The notes beneath the pieces are model-generated. The model had not been told where the DNA came from. It made no database searches and saw only the letters and a program-made list of their open reading frames with translations. From assembly GCA_023266095.1 (NCBI GenBank), contig JAHFRV010000017.1, forward strand, positions 1 to 53,253: DNA of 53,253 bases, read 5' to 3'. Below, piece after piece: positions 1 to 8,294 of this stretch. Within the stretch, counting starts at the first letter, position 1. Each line of letters begins with the position of its first letter. Made by a program: the position numbers and the translations under genes. The DNA is from Gammaproteobacteria bacterium. Lineage in GTDB: Bacteria; Pseudomonadota; Gammaproteobacteria; DRLM01.

Positions 1-179
1 GGCTGGCTGATGTCGGCTCCACGCATGATTTTGCTCTTCAGTTCTTCGTTATTCGCAGTGTACTACGCCTTTCCAGGATGAGAGGATGGCTTGGGGGACT
101 TTTTCAGCAGGCTGTTAAAGTCATCATGGGTAATTATAATTATCGGCGGACCATGCTCTCCACGCGCCTTCAGCCGACT

Positions 180-1466
180 CTAGGCTTTATATCGAACATG
201 CGCGCTCAATTGGCAACCGACCAATCTTTCAAATGTCTTGATTTTTTTTATCATCTTATCATCCAAGGCGAACCCGCTGGAAAGCAGTAACACTCCGTCC
301 TTGGTCACCAGGTCTTGGGCCAGCACCATACCCGCCTCCAGTTCGTCGCTGGTCAAAATGTTCGGCTGTAAACCGCTTTCCGATTCTTCGGCGTCCAATA
401 TCTTGAAAAAATGTGGAAGCAAACCTGCATCATAATAGCTTCCCGCCCGTTCGCTGATATATTGACGCGCTTGTGCGGGACTCAGTTTCTCCTTGACAAG
501 GCCGCCCAGTTGCAGAGCGTCATATTCACTGACTATCGCCAGAATTCTCGCGCCGAGGGGGATGTCGCCGCCGCTGATGCCACTGGGATAACCCCGGCCG
601 TCATAACGCTCGTGATGATTGCGGATAATCAAACCGGCTTCCTGCAAGGGATCCAGCGCGATCAAAATGCCCTGCCCGATCACCGGATGCGAATGCATTC
701 GTTCCCGCTCCTGGCTGTTGAGGCTTTCATACGGTTTGGCAAACAATTCATCGGGAAAACCGATTTTCCCGATATCGTGGAACAAGGCCGCGTATAAAAC
801 ATCCTGCGCCTGCTCTTCGCTCATGCCGACTTGCAAAGCCACTTTTTTACTCAGCTCGGCGACACGCCGCGAATGGCCGGCCAAGGTGGGTTCACGTGCC
901 TCGATCAAATTGGCGAACACTTTTATCATCAACGTGTAATTGGCGTTCAATGCTTCATTGGCGTTGACCAATTCTTGGGTGCGCTGTTCGATGCGTTTTT
1001 CTAATTGAAAATTGAGTTCGAGTAATTGCTCATTTTGCTTATAAGTAAGCATTTCCAGCCGGCGCCGTTCCTGCTCAAGGAATCTTTGCTCGAGACCGTT
1101 GCGCACCGTCAGCTTGAGATCGTTTTCCTCCCAGGGTTTGCTGATATAACGATAAATTTTCCCTTTATTAATAGCCTCGATCGTGGAGGCGATGTCGGCA
1201 TGTCCAGTTAGCAAGATGCGGGTGACTTGCGGCCACTGATCCACCACGCGTTGCAGAAATTCCGCGCCATCCATCTCCGGCATCCGCATATCCGAAATCA
1301 CCATATCCACCGGACGACTCTCGAGCAACTTGAGCCCTTCCGCGCCGCTGGTGGCCGTCTCGATGCAGTAACCAACCGATCTGAATAGACGGTTGAGGGA
1401 TGAAAGAATATTGGGTTCGTCATCCACGCAAAGAATGGTGATCCGGCTCGCGTCAAATGCCGACAT
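180..1466 (-). CDS. Response regulator with HD-GYP domain (probable c-di-GMP phosphodiesterase)
   Basis: 428 aa. Residues about 8-125 form a receiver domain: acidic pair D15/D16, phospho-acceptor D59 in ISDMRMPEMD and the conserved Lys in YISKPWEEN. A charged coiled-coil linker (about 125-170) leads to an HD-GYP domain (about 180-345) with HDIGKIGFPDE and HHERYDGRGYPSG, so both the HD metal ligands and the GYP signature are present. HD-GYP proteins hydrolyse cyclic di-GMP; the receiver should couple this to a sensor kinase, which is not in the window. The C-terminal 80 residues match no domain I recognise. A PAS-only gene lies 85 bp upstream on the same strand, so the two may be co-transcribed. 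Confidence 0.93.
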   Translation of the reverse strand: MSAFDASRITILCVDDEPNILSSLNRLFRSVGYCIETATSGAEGLKLLESRPVDMVISDMRMPEMDGAEFLQRVVDQWPQVTRILLTGHADIASTIEAINKGKIYRYISKPWEENDLKLTVRNGLEQRFLEQERRRLEMLTYKQNEQLLELNFQLEKRIEQRTQELVNANEALNANYTLMIKVFANLIEAREPTLAGHSRRVAELSKKVALQVGMSEEQAQDVLYAALFHDIGKIGFPDELFAKPYESLNSQERERMHSHPVIGQGILIALDPLQEAGLIIRNHHERYDGRGYPSGISGGDIPLGARILAIVSEYDALQLGGLVKEKLSPAQARQYISERAGSYYDAGLLPHFFKILDAEESESGLQPNILTSDELEAGMVLAQDLVTKDGVLLLSSGFALDDKMIKKIKTFERLVGCQLSAHVRYKA

Positions 1467-1551
1467 GGCTCACCTTTTTGTCCGGAGGTGGTAATCGATA
1501 GAGGCCATTCCAGATAAGCACCGTCAGTTCACTCCTTTACAAGCTGTACTA

Positions 1552-2031
1552 CTAAGCAACAGTCGCACCGCGCGCCAACATCAGCACACCGCCCGACAGT
1601 GACTCATCGGGATTAAAATCGAAATATCGACTTTTTATCGGCTGATCATCGGTCAAGCCTAACCTCGCTTCGGCGCAAGGTTTCCCCTTCGATTCCACGA
1701 AATATCGCCACAGCCGTTCCGGCAGGACATCTGCGGCGCAACAGCCTGGCAACTGGCCGGGCTCATTACCCAAAATATGGCGTGCCGCTCGGTTGGCGAT
1801 TACGATCAAGCCTTCGTCGTCGATGCCGATCACGCCCTCGGAGATACGTCCCACAATCCTGTTGGACATTCGCAGCACTTGCAGACTGTCAGGCAATTCT
1901 CCACCAGGATTCATAACCGGCCTGTCCAGGCCGGCATGCCTGTATAACAATGCCGTCCTGGCATTTTTAAATTCAGTGGCGAGACGACTATTCTCCATAT
2001 TGTTTTCATACTGGATCCGTTCCATCGTCAA
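1552..2031 (-). CDS. PAS-domain protein without an output domain
   Basis: 159 aa, no signal peptide or membrane segment. Residues about 55-150 look like a PAS fold: RISEGVIGIDDEGLIVIANRAARHILG is the typical PAS start, followed by a divergent C-terminal half. There is no kinase, GGDEF, EAL or helix-turn-helix domain, so it must act through a partner or only bind a ligand. It lies directly upstream of the HD-GYP regulator on the same strand, which suggests a shared c-di-GMP signalling role, but that is inference. In-frame ATG codons at the third and eleventh codons are also possible starts. Confidence 0.7.
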   Translation of the reverse strand: MTMERIQYENNMENSRLATEFKNARTALLYRHAGLDRPVMNPGGELPDSLQVLRMSNRIVGRISEGVIGIDDEGLIVIANRAARHILGNEPGQLPGCCAADVLPERLWRYFVESKGKPCAEARLGLTDDQPIKSRYFDFNPDESLSGGVLMLARGATVA

Positions 2032-2465
2032 GCTTTCACCCTACTGGCTCTGGGCCCCTCACCTACTGCTGGTAACACCGCCTATTCTTAAAGGAAGTTC
2101 TGAATATCTCCATTCTGGAATTCTCGGAGTAAGCAATGCGAAAAATACGATTTTCGCTTTGCTTCATTTTCATCGGCCTGCCGTCATTGAAAATGGCGGC
2201 CATGTGCCGCAGCAGCTCCGAATAAATCACAGATTCCTAAAAAAAGGATTGGCGCCTGTAGCTGTAACGGCCGGGAAACTCACTTGATTAAACCTTTCAA
2301 CTCATTAGACTGTCCCTGGCGAATCTCCGTGGCAAAGCCACCCAAGCCACCGAATTAAAAAGTGTATTTAAATCAATTCAAACCATCTAACTCAACTACG
2401 TCGTCTTATGCATTACCAACAGATTTAAGTGATACGAAGTTAAACCGATTTTCCAAATTGAATGT
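2032..2465. other. 434-bp intergenic region between divergent PAS gene and gluQ
   Basis: No credible gene. It contains one copy of a dispersed two-hairpin repeat (2085-2196) and a short hairpin GTGGC-AAA-GCCAC near 2322-2334. The rest is comparatively AT-rich (2360-2465) and presumably carries the gluQ promoter, but no confident -35/-10 pair stands out. Confidence 0.6.
2085..2196 (+). repeat. Dispersed two-hairpin repeat, copy A
   Basis: About 110 bp, clearly similar to the reverse complement of 15474-15587. Hairpin 1 spans 2098-2129 (TTCTGA ... TCGGAG, with G-T pairs). Hairpin 2 spans 2131-2164: a 14-bp arm, 6-nt loop ATACGA and 14-bp arm with a single T-T mismatch. Compared with copy B, one outer C-G pair of hairpin 2 is G-C, a compensatory change. 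It could be a REP/MITE-like element or a structured RNA; there is no long T-run to make it a classic terminator. Confidence 0.75.
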
Positions 2466-3440
2466 ATGACTATCATCCCATCCAGGGGCCGTTATGCGCC
2501 CAGTCCTACCGGCCCTTTGCATTTGGGCAATCTCCGCACCGCACTGGTGGCTTGGCTGCACACTCGTTTGGCGGGTGGCCAGTTTATTTTGCGGATCGAA
2601 GACCTCGACCAGACGCGCTCACGCGCCGAGTGCATTGAACAAATCATTGAAGACCTGCGTTGGATCGGCCTGGATTGGGATGAAGGTCCGGATATGTGCG
2701 GACCTGGTGTACCGTATCTTCAATCGCAACGTACTGCCTTCTACGAGGCCGCCTTTACTCAATTGCGAAATGCCCGGCGGGTCTATCCGTGTTATTGCTC
2801 GCGCAAGGACGTAGCCCTGGCGGCCAACGCGCCCCACGGCAGGGAAAATAGCAGTATTTATCCCGGCACCTGCCGCCCTCTCGCTAGCGATACGGCGCCA
2901 CCCAGCGGCCGGGTAGGGGCTTGGCGATATCGGGTGCATAACAATACGATTGAAGTGCTCGATCAAATCCGCGGGCCGTTGCTGCAAACCCTGGATGTGG
3001 AGGTCGGCGACTTTGTGGTACGGCGTGCCGATCGACTGTATGCCTATCAACTGGCGGTGGCGGTGGACGACGCGCTGATGGGCATCACCGATGTCGTGCG
3101 AGGCGCCGACCTGCTCGACTCGACGCCGCGACAAGTGGAATTGCTCAATAGCCTCGGTCTGCCGCTTCCCCGCTATTGGCACATTCCACTGATGACCGAC
3201 GCACTCGGCCGGCGACTGTCCAAACGTGACGGCGACCAGGGCGTGACGGCGCTGCGCCTGCAAGGCCGTGCACCGGAATGCGTCGTGGGCCATCTCGCCG
3301 CCAGCCTCGGCTTGATTCCCCGGGAGGAACCCCTGTCCACCGGCGACCTGCTCGCTCAGCTGAGCAGCGCCAGTCTGCGCGAACGGCTGATCGCGGCGGC
3401 GAGTGAACCTAGCCAGGTTAGCCACGGCCCAGCCGCTTAA
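2466..3440 (+). CDS. gluQ: Glutamyl-Q tRNA(Asp) synthetase
   Basis: 324 aa, a paralogue of the glutamyl-tRNA synthetase catalytic half without an anticodon-binding domain. It activates glutamate and attaches it to the queuosine base in tRNA(Asp). The class I signatures are visible: YAPSPTGPLHLGNLRTAL at residues 10-27 (HLGN is the HIGH variant) and GRRLSKRDG near 235 (KMSKS loop). A zinc-type cluster is suggested by PCYCSRK and the later PGTC. Length fits GluQ (about 290-310 aa) and is far short of GltX (about 470). E. coli gluQ follows dksA; no dksA is seen here. Start ATG at 2466. Confidence 0.95.
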   Translation: MTIIPSRGRYAPSPTGPLHLGNLRTALVAWLHTRLAGGQFILRIEDLDQTRSRAECIEQIIEDLRWIGLDWDEGPDMCGPGVPYLQSQRTAFYEAAFTQLRNARRVYPCYCSRKDVALAANAPHGRENSSIYPGTCRPLASDTAPPSGRVGAWRYRVHNNTIEVLDQIRGPLLQTLDVEVGDFVVRRADRLYAYQLAVAVDDALMGITDVVRGADLLDSTPRQVELLNSLGLPLPRYWHIPLMTDALGRRLSKRDGDQGVTALRLQGRAPECVVGHLAASLGLIPREEPLSTGDLLAQLSSASLRERLIAAASEPSQVSHGPAA

Positions 3441-3602
3441 CTCGCCGGGTACAAACCATAGCGGCACAGCCTTCCCCTCAGCGCGGCGGCAGGGCAAGAT
3501 GAGTCCGCAAAATAACCCCGGTTATCCGGTTGAGCACATAGCATCTAAACCGGCAATCCGTTTATCATGTGCACTTTGCGGGATTTCCAAGGGTGAAATA
3601 AT

Positions 3603-4883
3603 ATGTCGAATAAGCACCAACCATGGTCTTGCGTGTGCCATCTCAGCATCGACGGTAACAGCAGTCTGGTTTTGATCGAACACGACAAGGCCGGTACTCG
3701 CACTTACACCGTTCCCCAAGCCGCGGCCAGCGGCTTGGAAGAACCTAAAAGACCGGTATTGATCGGCCTGCACCAGCCGGATCGCTCGGCCATCCTGCTC
3801 GATCCGGCGAGCAAGCGGATCAGCGCTCAAGCACAGCTGCCCGCCGACGCCATTGCGGCCTACGCCTACCGCGATCCGCTGACCGACACCTATTGGATGG
3901 TCAGCGATGGCGACAAAGATACGGGCATCGATCCAGTCAGCTGTGAAAACGGTTCGCCGGTTACCGTGATCAATAGCGCGGGCTCTACGGTACCCGGCTC
4001 ACCCATCAATACCATTTGCGCCGGCAGAGGCCATCATGTAGTCACTTACACAGGTCCGTCTGCCCACGCGCCCATGCTGCCGCGGCGGGCCTTTCTCAGC
4101 AATTTGTTGGACGGGTCGATTACGGTGGTGGGCAACGATCCTGCCGATGACAACACCTACCTCAAAGTCTTGAACACCATCAATCTGTGCGAGGCTGCGC
4201 ATGAAGAAGGCCATCAAGACCGCCTTCCCAATAACGCCTTTCCCCACGGCATGGTGTTTTCCAAGGTCACGGGGAAACTTTACAACATGAACAACGGCTA
4301 CGGCAGCGTGGCGGTTATCGATCCCAGTAGCGATGCCATCGAAAAAACCGCAACGATGAAACTCAGCAGCAACCTGTTGCTGAGCCCCGATGGCCGTTTT
4401 CTGATCGGCAAAGGGGTGGATAGAAAATCCGATGCCGAGCACATCATCGGCCGGCTGACCGTGATGGACGCCGCCAGCGGCGACATCGCCGACATGATCA
4501 ACCTGCCGGACATTTACCCAAGCTGTTATCGTTTCAACAGCGACGGCAGCAAACTCTACGTCACCACGGCCGCGACCGGCAAAGGTATACAAAAAGAAAA
4601 TTCCAAGCTCGACCGCCTGCTGATTTTCGACAGCTCGGCAATGCCCAAGCTGAACCTGATCAAAGAAATCCAAGTCGGCGGCGCCGATTGCGGACGCCGC
4701 TCCATCGCATTTCTCCATGCCGAAGGCAGGGATGTCTTGGTATTCGTGCCAAATCCCACCGACAGCAGCGTCTCCGTGCTCGATGGCATCAGCGATATCG
4801 TAATAGACACCGTAGCTTTAGGCACTCCACCCGCCGAGGATTTCAACTTCATGTATTGGCGCAGCGTACTTCACGGCGCCTGA
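3603..4883 (+). CDS. YncE-like beta-propeller protein
   Basis: 426 aa without a recognisable signal peptide. It has repeated propeller-blade signatures: SITVVGND, GKLYNMNNGYGSVAVIDPSSDAIEKT, NLLLSPDGRFLIGKG, GRLTVMDAASGDIADMINL, SKLYVTTAATG and SSVSVLDGISDIVIDTVALG. This is the WD40/YVTN style of surface-layer or YncE-type seven-bladed proteins. The specific ligand cannot be read from sequence. Histidines and cysteines are scattered but no CxxCH haem motif occurs, so it is not a cytochrome cd1-like protein. It stands alone between gluQ and a strong hairpin at 4905-4935. Confidence 0.7.
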   Translation: MSNKHQPWSCVCHLSIDGNSSLVLIEHDKAGTRTYTVPQAAASGLEEPKRPVLIGLHQPDRSAILLDPASKRISAQAQLPADAIAAYAYRDPLTDTYWMVSDGDKDTGIDPVSCENGSPVTVINSAGSTVPGSPINTICAGRGHHVVTYTGPSAHAPMLPRRAFLSNLLDGSITVVGNDPADDNTYLKVLNTINLCEAAHEEGHQDRLPNNAFPHGMVFSKVTGKLYNMNNGYGSVAVIDPSSDAIEKTATMKLSSNLLLSPDGRFLIGKGVDRKSDAEHIIGRLTVMDAASGDIADMINLPDIYPSCYRFNSDGSKLYVTTAATGKGIQKENSKLDRLLIFDSSAMPKLNLIKEIQVGGADCGRRSIAFLHAEGRDVLVFVPNPTDSSVSVLDGISDIVIDTVALGTPPAEDFNFMYWRSVLHGA

Positions 4884-4904
4884 GCCTCTTTCCTCCAAAA
4901 CCCA

Positions 4905-4935
4905 TCTCCCGGGACAGCATTTCCGTCCCGGGAGA
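4905..4935. terminator. Strong hairpin downstream of the beta-propeller gene
   Basis: An 11-bp perfect stem TCTCCCGGGAC / GTCCCGGGAGA with loop AGCATTTCC, 22 nt after the stop codon. It lies between the convergent beta-propeller gene and ppnP, so it could serve both strands. There is no T-tract, so it is not a textbook intrinsic terminator. Confidence 0.5.
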
Positions 4936-4969
4936 TTCGCTCAGTCCAACCGGTAACGGCCCAGCATCG

Positions 4970-5281
4970 CTATTTAATGAAATGACAAACGTAATCCAAT
5001 AATTCCGTCACTTCGATTTCAAAATGGGTGTTTCCCGGAATCTGGACAGTCTCGCCGCTGCGATACTCCTGCCAGTCCTCATTATCCCCCACCTTCACGC
5101 GGCAATGACCTTGCGTGATATCGATGGCCTCCGGAGCCTCGGTGTTGAATCGATAAATCCCCGGCAACATTACACCCAGGGTTTTCATCTCTCCCTCCGC
5201 GGTCACCACCGACCGGCTGGTCACCTGGCCACCGTGATATACATTCGCCTTAGCCTTCACCGATACATTGTTAAAATCCAT
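4970..5281 (-). CDS. ppnP: Pyrimidine/purine nucleoside phosphorylase (YaiE/DUF1255 cupin)
   Basis: 103 aa, the normal length for PpnP. The family phosphorolyses a wide range of nucleosides to the base and ribose-1-phosphate. It is a small all-beta cupin; family-typical stretches are VSVKAKANVYHGGQVTSRSV at residues 6-25, KTLGVMLPGIYRFNTEAPE and the C-terminal LDYVCHF. It stands alone. Upstream on its strand there are two direct copies of GGCTGATCAT, 14 bp apart (see 5359-5382). Confidence 0.93.
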   Translation of the reverse strand: MDFNNVSVKAKANVYHGGQVTSRSVVTAEGEMKTLGVMLPGIYRFNTEAPEAIDITQGHCRVKVGDNEDWQEYRSGETVQIPGNTHFEIEVTELLDYVCHFIK

Positions 5282-5358
5282 AAACTCTGACTCTCGACTT
5301 ATTCAATTCACTCGCTCCCGCCCGGCGGCAGCCCCTTGCTTGTTCATCACCCAATAGA

Positions 5359-5382
5359 ATGATCAGCCGCCCATGATCAGCC
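5359..5382 (-). repeat. Two direct repeats upstream of ppnP
   Basis: GGCTGATCAT (minus strand) occurs at 5373-5382 and again at 5359-5368, a period of 14 bp. The core TGATCA is palindromic. The pair lies 78-101 bp upstream of the ppnP start, a position compatible with a regulatory site, but no regulator is known from this evidence. Confidence 0.35.
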
Positions 5383-5637
5383 AAGATGCCCTTGCAGACA
5401 AGTCCGGCTCTACTCGAGTTATTAATCCGGCAGCTAATTGCAGGTGAATCAAACATCTACCTTGCTGGGGATGTTTGGAATGGCAAAAGTGATAGGCTGG
5501 AAATCCCCTAGAACTTCCCCTTGGCAAACAGCTAATTACCTATCGAGTACACCCGTGTTTCAGTCTTCTCGTCAGTCCCTCGACTTGCACTCCAGCGGTC
5601 AACCACGTCCTGGATAAAATTAATCACGTTCCCGACC

Positions 5638-5665
5638 TTGGCAAATGACTAACACCAACTACACT
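5638..5665 (+). promoter_or_regulatory. Possible sigma-70 promoter for the small membrane protein
   Basis: TTGGCA at 5638-5643, a 16-bp spacer and TACACT at 5660-5665. It would give a leader of about 100 nt before the ATG at 5776. This is pattern matching only; no other support. Confidence 0.3.
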
Positions 5666-5775
5666 TAATTTGGTTGAGGGGATTACTCAGCTTATTAACT
5701 GGAGAAGAGTTATTGCTGAAGTCCCTTCAATGGATTGAGAGAGCGTCGGTCATGCCATCTGGGGAGAACTTCGAT

Positions 5776-5913
5776 ATGTCTCATTACAAACAAAAAACCA
5801 TTAAAGATCTTTACCGCCCGCAAGACATCATTCCAGCAATCATCGGGGTAATTTGCGCTATCGCCCTTGCGGTATTTGTTGCGAACTTTGCAACTTCATA
5901 TGCAGGTTTGTAG
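5776..5913 (+). CDS. 45-aa single-pass membrane protein, unknown function
   Basis: Starts MSHYKQKTIKDLYRPQD, then one hydrophobic helix (about residues 18-40, IIPAIIGVICAIALAVFVANF) and a short tail. I chose the ATG at 5776 because GGGGAG lies 9 nt upstream; the open frame extends further 5-prime but without coding character. The basic N-terminus and single helix suggest an N-in small integral membrane protein. I do not recognise the family. It is followed by a striking palindrome (5919-5971). Both neighbours are on the opposite strand. Confidence 0.6.
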   Translation: MSHYKQKTIKDLYRPQDIIPAIIGVICAIALAVFVANFATSYAGL

Positions 5914-5918
5914 TAAAC

Positions 5919-5971
5919 AGGCAGGATTATTATCCGGATAATTCCGGATAATAATCGGGAAAACCCTGCCT
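5919..5971. terminator. Large nested palindrome after the small membrane protein gene
   Basis: A perfect 14-bp inverted repeat (5925-5938 and 5943-5956, arms GATTATTATCCGGA) around a TAAT loop. It is enclosed by a second 7-bp pair AGGCAGG (5919-5925) / CCTGCCT (5965-5971) that shares base 5925. It begins 5 nt after the stop codon. There is no T-run, so it may be a Rho-resistant 3-prime end, an operator or a cruciform. Confidence 0.5.
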
Positions 5972-6078
5972 TACACGAGGTAGGAGGGGAGTTATTTTGT
6001 TAAATCATCATCAGCGCGGGCGGTGTGAGCGAACACTTCATAACGAATACAGATCACCGCCCGCAACTCAATGAGTTT

Positions 6079-6408
6079 TTATTGAAGCGGCGACCAGCCG
6101 CCATCGAAGTCGACCAGGTCCCGGTCCTTAACCCGACCGGCGGAAGTCAGTTCAGCGAATATCTCGCGGGTCATTTCCTTCACCGTGCCATTGGCGGCGC
6201 GGTATTGCCATTCGCCATAAAGACACAACTCGAACGCCGTGACCACGATATCATCGAAGCGTATGGCATATTCCACGGAAAGACGGCGCAAATCATCCAC
6301 CTTGAGCGCATTGCCGGTTTTTTGATATTCCTCGCGCATCAAGGCCGCAAGCGCCACGTCCCATTTCGGGACGGCAATAGGCTGATCTTTCGATACACCA
6401 GTCACCAC
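6079..6408 (-). CDS. Small protein of unknown function
   Basis: 109 aa from a GTG at 6408, which has GGAGG 10 nt upstream. A longer open frame reaches 6555 but that stretch is Cys-rich and unlike a normal N-terminus. The protein is soluble and acidic, with an alpha-helical first half (WDVALAALMREEYQKTG) and a beta-rich middle (FDDIVVTAFELCLYGEWQYR). I do not recognise a family. It is the last gene of a same-strand run with the TraB/GumN gene (173 bp upstream) and the UPF0178 gene. Confidence 0.55.
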   Translation of the reverse strand: MVTGVSKDQPIAVPKWDVALAALMREEYQKTGNALKVDDLRRLSVEYAIRFDDIVVTAFELCLYGEWQYRAANGTVKEMTREIFAELTSAGRVKDRDLVDFDGGWSPLQ

Positions 6409-6580
6409 GACGATACATCCTCCACTTGTAATTATGTTGATCTTCGCGAACAGACCCGCACAGGGTACGCCGACGTCCAAGTATACTCCACGGTCCGACA
6501 AAATCACCATGCAAGCCGTGCAGGGTTGCGAACGGGCGGGCCGTACTGCGGACACTATTCCGCCGTCAGATCATCGCTGC

Positions 6581-7582
6581 TCACAACTTTTCCAATTGAT
6601 AGCCTTTGCGACGCAATAAATTGACGATACTTTCCTTGCCCACTAAGTGCCCGGCCCCGACCACGACAAAATAAGTGCCGCCCCGCTGCATCATACCGGC
6701 GATCTTATCGGCCATCAGTGTATTGCGATCGACGATCAAAAGCCGGTATGTCCGTTGCGCCGTCTTCGCGGTCCGGTATTCCTCATTCAACAAATCGTCC
6801 AGCCGCGTCTCGTCACCCGTCTTCCAGGCCGCTAACATCTGCCGCAAAAACTGGGGGCCACGGGCAATATCATCCAGGGTCTGCTCCAGCATCACAATCT
6901 GCTCTTGGTGGGAAAACCTGTCGAATAAATCCAGCTGTTGCTCTACGGACTCCAATTCGATCACCCGTTTCCGGTGCTGGTTCGCCAGCTTTAGAAAGTG
7001 GTAATCGACGCCCAGCTCCTCGTTAAAACCACCCTGCCGCAAAGCCAAGGCAGTCAGGGTCATGGATGCGAACCACGGTTTTTGCTGTTTAAGCAGTGAC
7101 GCCGGCACGCCCATGCCCGCGGTGACGTCCGCCAGGCGCCGCCACAACCCGGCTGGCAAGGTTCCCTGCAAGCTTGAACCGTCCTGATACATCGCCTTGT
7201 TCGCCACGATGCCGGCCAGCTGCTGCGGATCCGCGGCCAAGACATCCGCTTCCACTACCAGGACATCAGCTTGGGTAAAAGCCTGCATAACGGCGGACGA
7301 CAAGGGATACATCTCCGGCGTGCCGAAATGGATCGACCCCATGAAGTACACCGTGCTGTCCGCCGCCGTAGCCTTCCAAAGTAAATTCCCGGCCGGGGCG
7401 GCAACGGCGAGCGGCTGCTCGACTGTGGCGGCGGCCAAGGCCGCGCTCCCTTCACAGGGGCGGTCTTGGAAGACTAGCTTGCCAGAGGCCTCAGGGCATT
7501 TGAACACGGCGGCCTGCGTAGTCAGCGGTCCTGCCGCCACCGCGAAGCATAGCCACAACCACACCGCGATACGTGTACTCAT
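6581..7582 (-). CDS. DUF4124 - TraB/GumN family fusion, secreted
   Basis: 333 aa. Signal peptide about 1-24 (cleavage near TQA-AVF). Residues 25-45 are a DUF4124 start, AVFKCPEASGKLVFQDRPC, with two Cys. From about 65 onward it is a TraB/GumN (ChaN-like) domain: FMGSIHFGTPEMYPL near 80-94 carries the first conserved GxxH motif and VVVGAGHLVGKESIVNLL near 310 the second GH motif. This family has been linked to metal-dependent peptidase-like (Tiki/TraB) folds; the substrate here is unknown. SD GAGGAG lies 8 nt before the ATG. The UPF0178 gene lies 54 bp upstream, so co-transcription is likely. Confidence 0.85.
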   Translation of the reverse strand: MSTRIAVWLWLCFAVAAGPLTTQAAVFKCPEASGKLVFQDRPCEGSAALAAATVEQPLAVAAPAGNLLWKATAADSTVYFMGSIHFGTPEMYPLSSAVMQAFTQADVLVVEADVLAADPQQLAGIVANKAMYQDGSSLQGTLPAGLWRRLADVTAGMGVPASLLKQQKPWFASMTLTALALRQGGFNEELGVDYHFLKLANQHRKRVIELESVEQQLDLFDRFSHQEQIVMLEQTLDDIARGPQFLRQMLAAWKTGDETRLDDLLNEEYRTAKTAQRTYRLLIVDRNTLMADKIAGMMQRGGTYFVVVGAGHLVGKESIVNLLRRKGYQLEKL

Positions 7583-7636
7583 TCACCCGCTCCTCTTTCC
7601 GGCATCCGGTTAAAGTTCATCACCGCGCCGCGCGCC

Positions 7637-8089
7637 TCACTTGCCGGCGTGTTTCGCCAAAAACCGGTCGAGCTGATTGGCGAACGCCAGTCTGTCGCTT
7701 TGATTGAACAGCGGCGGACCGCCGGTGTTGACTCCGCTGCCACGCAATTCCGCCATTAAATCGCGCAGGGCCAAGCGTTCTCCGATATTCTGCTTGGTAT
7801 AAAATTCGCCGCGCGGGTTGAGGGCGTGACCGCTTTTGCTTATCACTTCCGCCGCGAGAGGAATGTCAGCCGTGACGACCAGATCATCCACTGCCAGCTG
7901 CTTGACGATCTCGTTATCCGCCACGTCGAAGCCGGCCCCCACTCGCAAGGTTTTTATGTACGGAGAAGGCGGGCAACGCAGCAATTGATTGGCGACCAGG
8001 GTAGTGATGACGCGCCGTCGTTCCGCCGCGCGGAACAAGATCTCTTTGATGACCTTGGGGCAGGCATCGGCATCTACCCAGATTTTCAT
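7637..8089 (-). CDS. yaiI: UPF0178 (YaiI/YqxD, DUF188) family protein
   Basis: 150 aa, normal for the family. I place the start at the ATG of [17 protein letters not shown], because every family member begins this way; the open frame runs 16 codons further upstream. Visible family motifs: VDADACP at residues 5-11, [14 protein letters not shown] near 75 and NPRGEFYT near 95. The fold is PIN/NYN-nuclease-like with conserved acidic residues, but the biological substrate is not established. It is the first gene of a short minus-strand run with the TraB/GumN fusion. Confidence 0.92.
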   Translation of the reverse strand: MKIWVDADACPKVIKEILFRAAERRRVITTLVANQLLRCPPSPYIKTLRVGAGFDVADNEIVKQLAVDDLVVTADIPLAAEVISKSGHALNPRGEFYTKQNIGERLALRDLMAELRGSGVNTGGPPLFNQSDRLAFANQLDRFLAKHAGK

Positions 8090-8294
8090 CGTTCCCATTC
8101 TTGGCGGTCCGGCCGCGCCGTCAGTCCGGCAAGGCAATTATTCCATTGTTCCAGCGGAGAGTACGACCCACTACTCACTCAAAACACTCACAAAGAGAGC
8201 GCACTGGTCGATTTGATAACCCGTCTAGATTGCGCGGCAGGCATTTAGCCACACCGTTGCCGATCAAGCAAACCCGCGTCAACCTCACTCAAGC

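Larger units (their letters stand above)
5282..5775. other. 494-bp intergenic region between divergent ppnP and a small membrane protein gene
   Basis: No gene supported. It is AT-richer than the coding DNA. It holds the direct repeats at 5359-5382 and a plausible promoter at 5638-5665 for the small gene at 5776. Nothing else stands out. Confidence 0.5.

Noticed and set aside
2318-2345. c-di-GMP riboswitch-like string GCAAAGCCAC
   Set aside because: Only a short hairpin is present; the other conserved aptamer segments and a suitable downstream gene are missing.
4298-4852. Minus-strand ORFs inside the beta-propeller gene
   Set aside because: They are antisense shadows with low-complexity content and no ribosome sites; the plus-strand gene has repeated propeller motifs.
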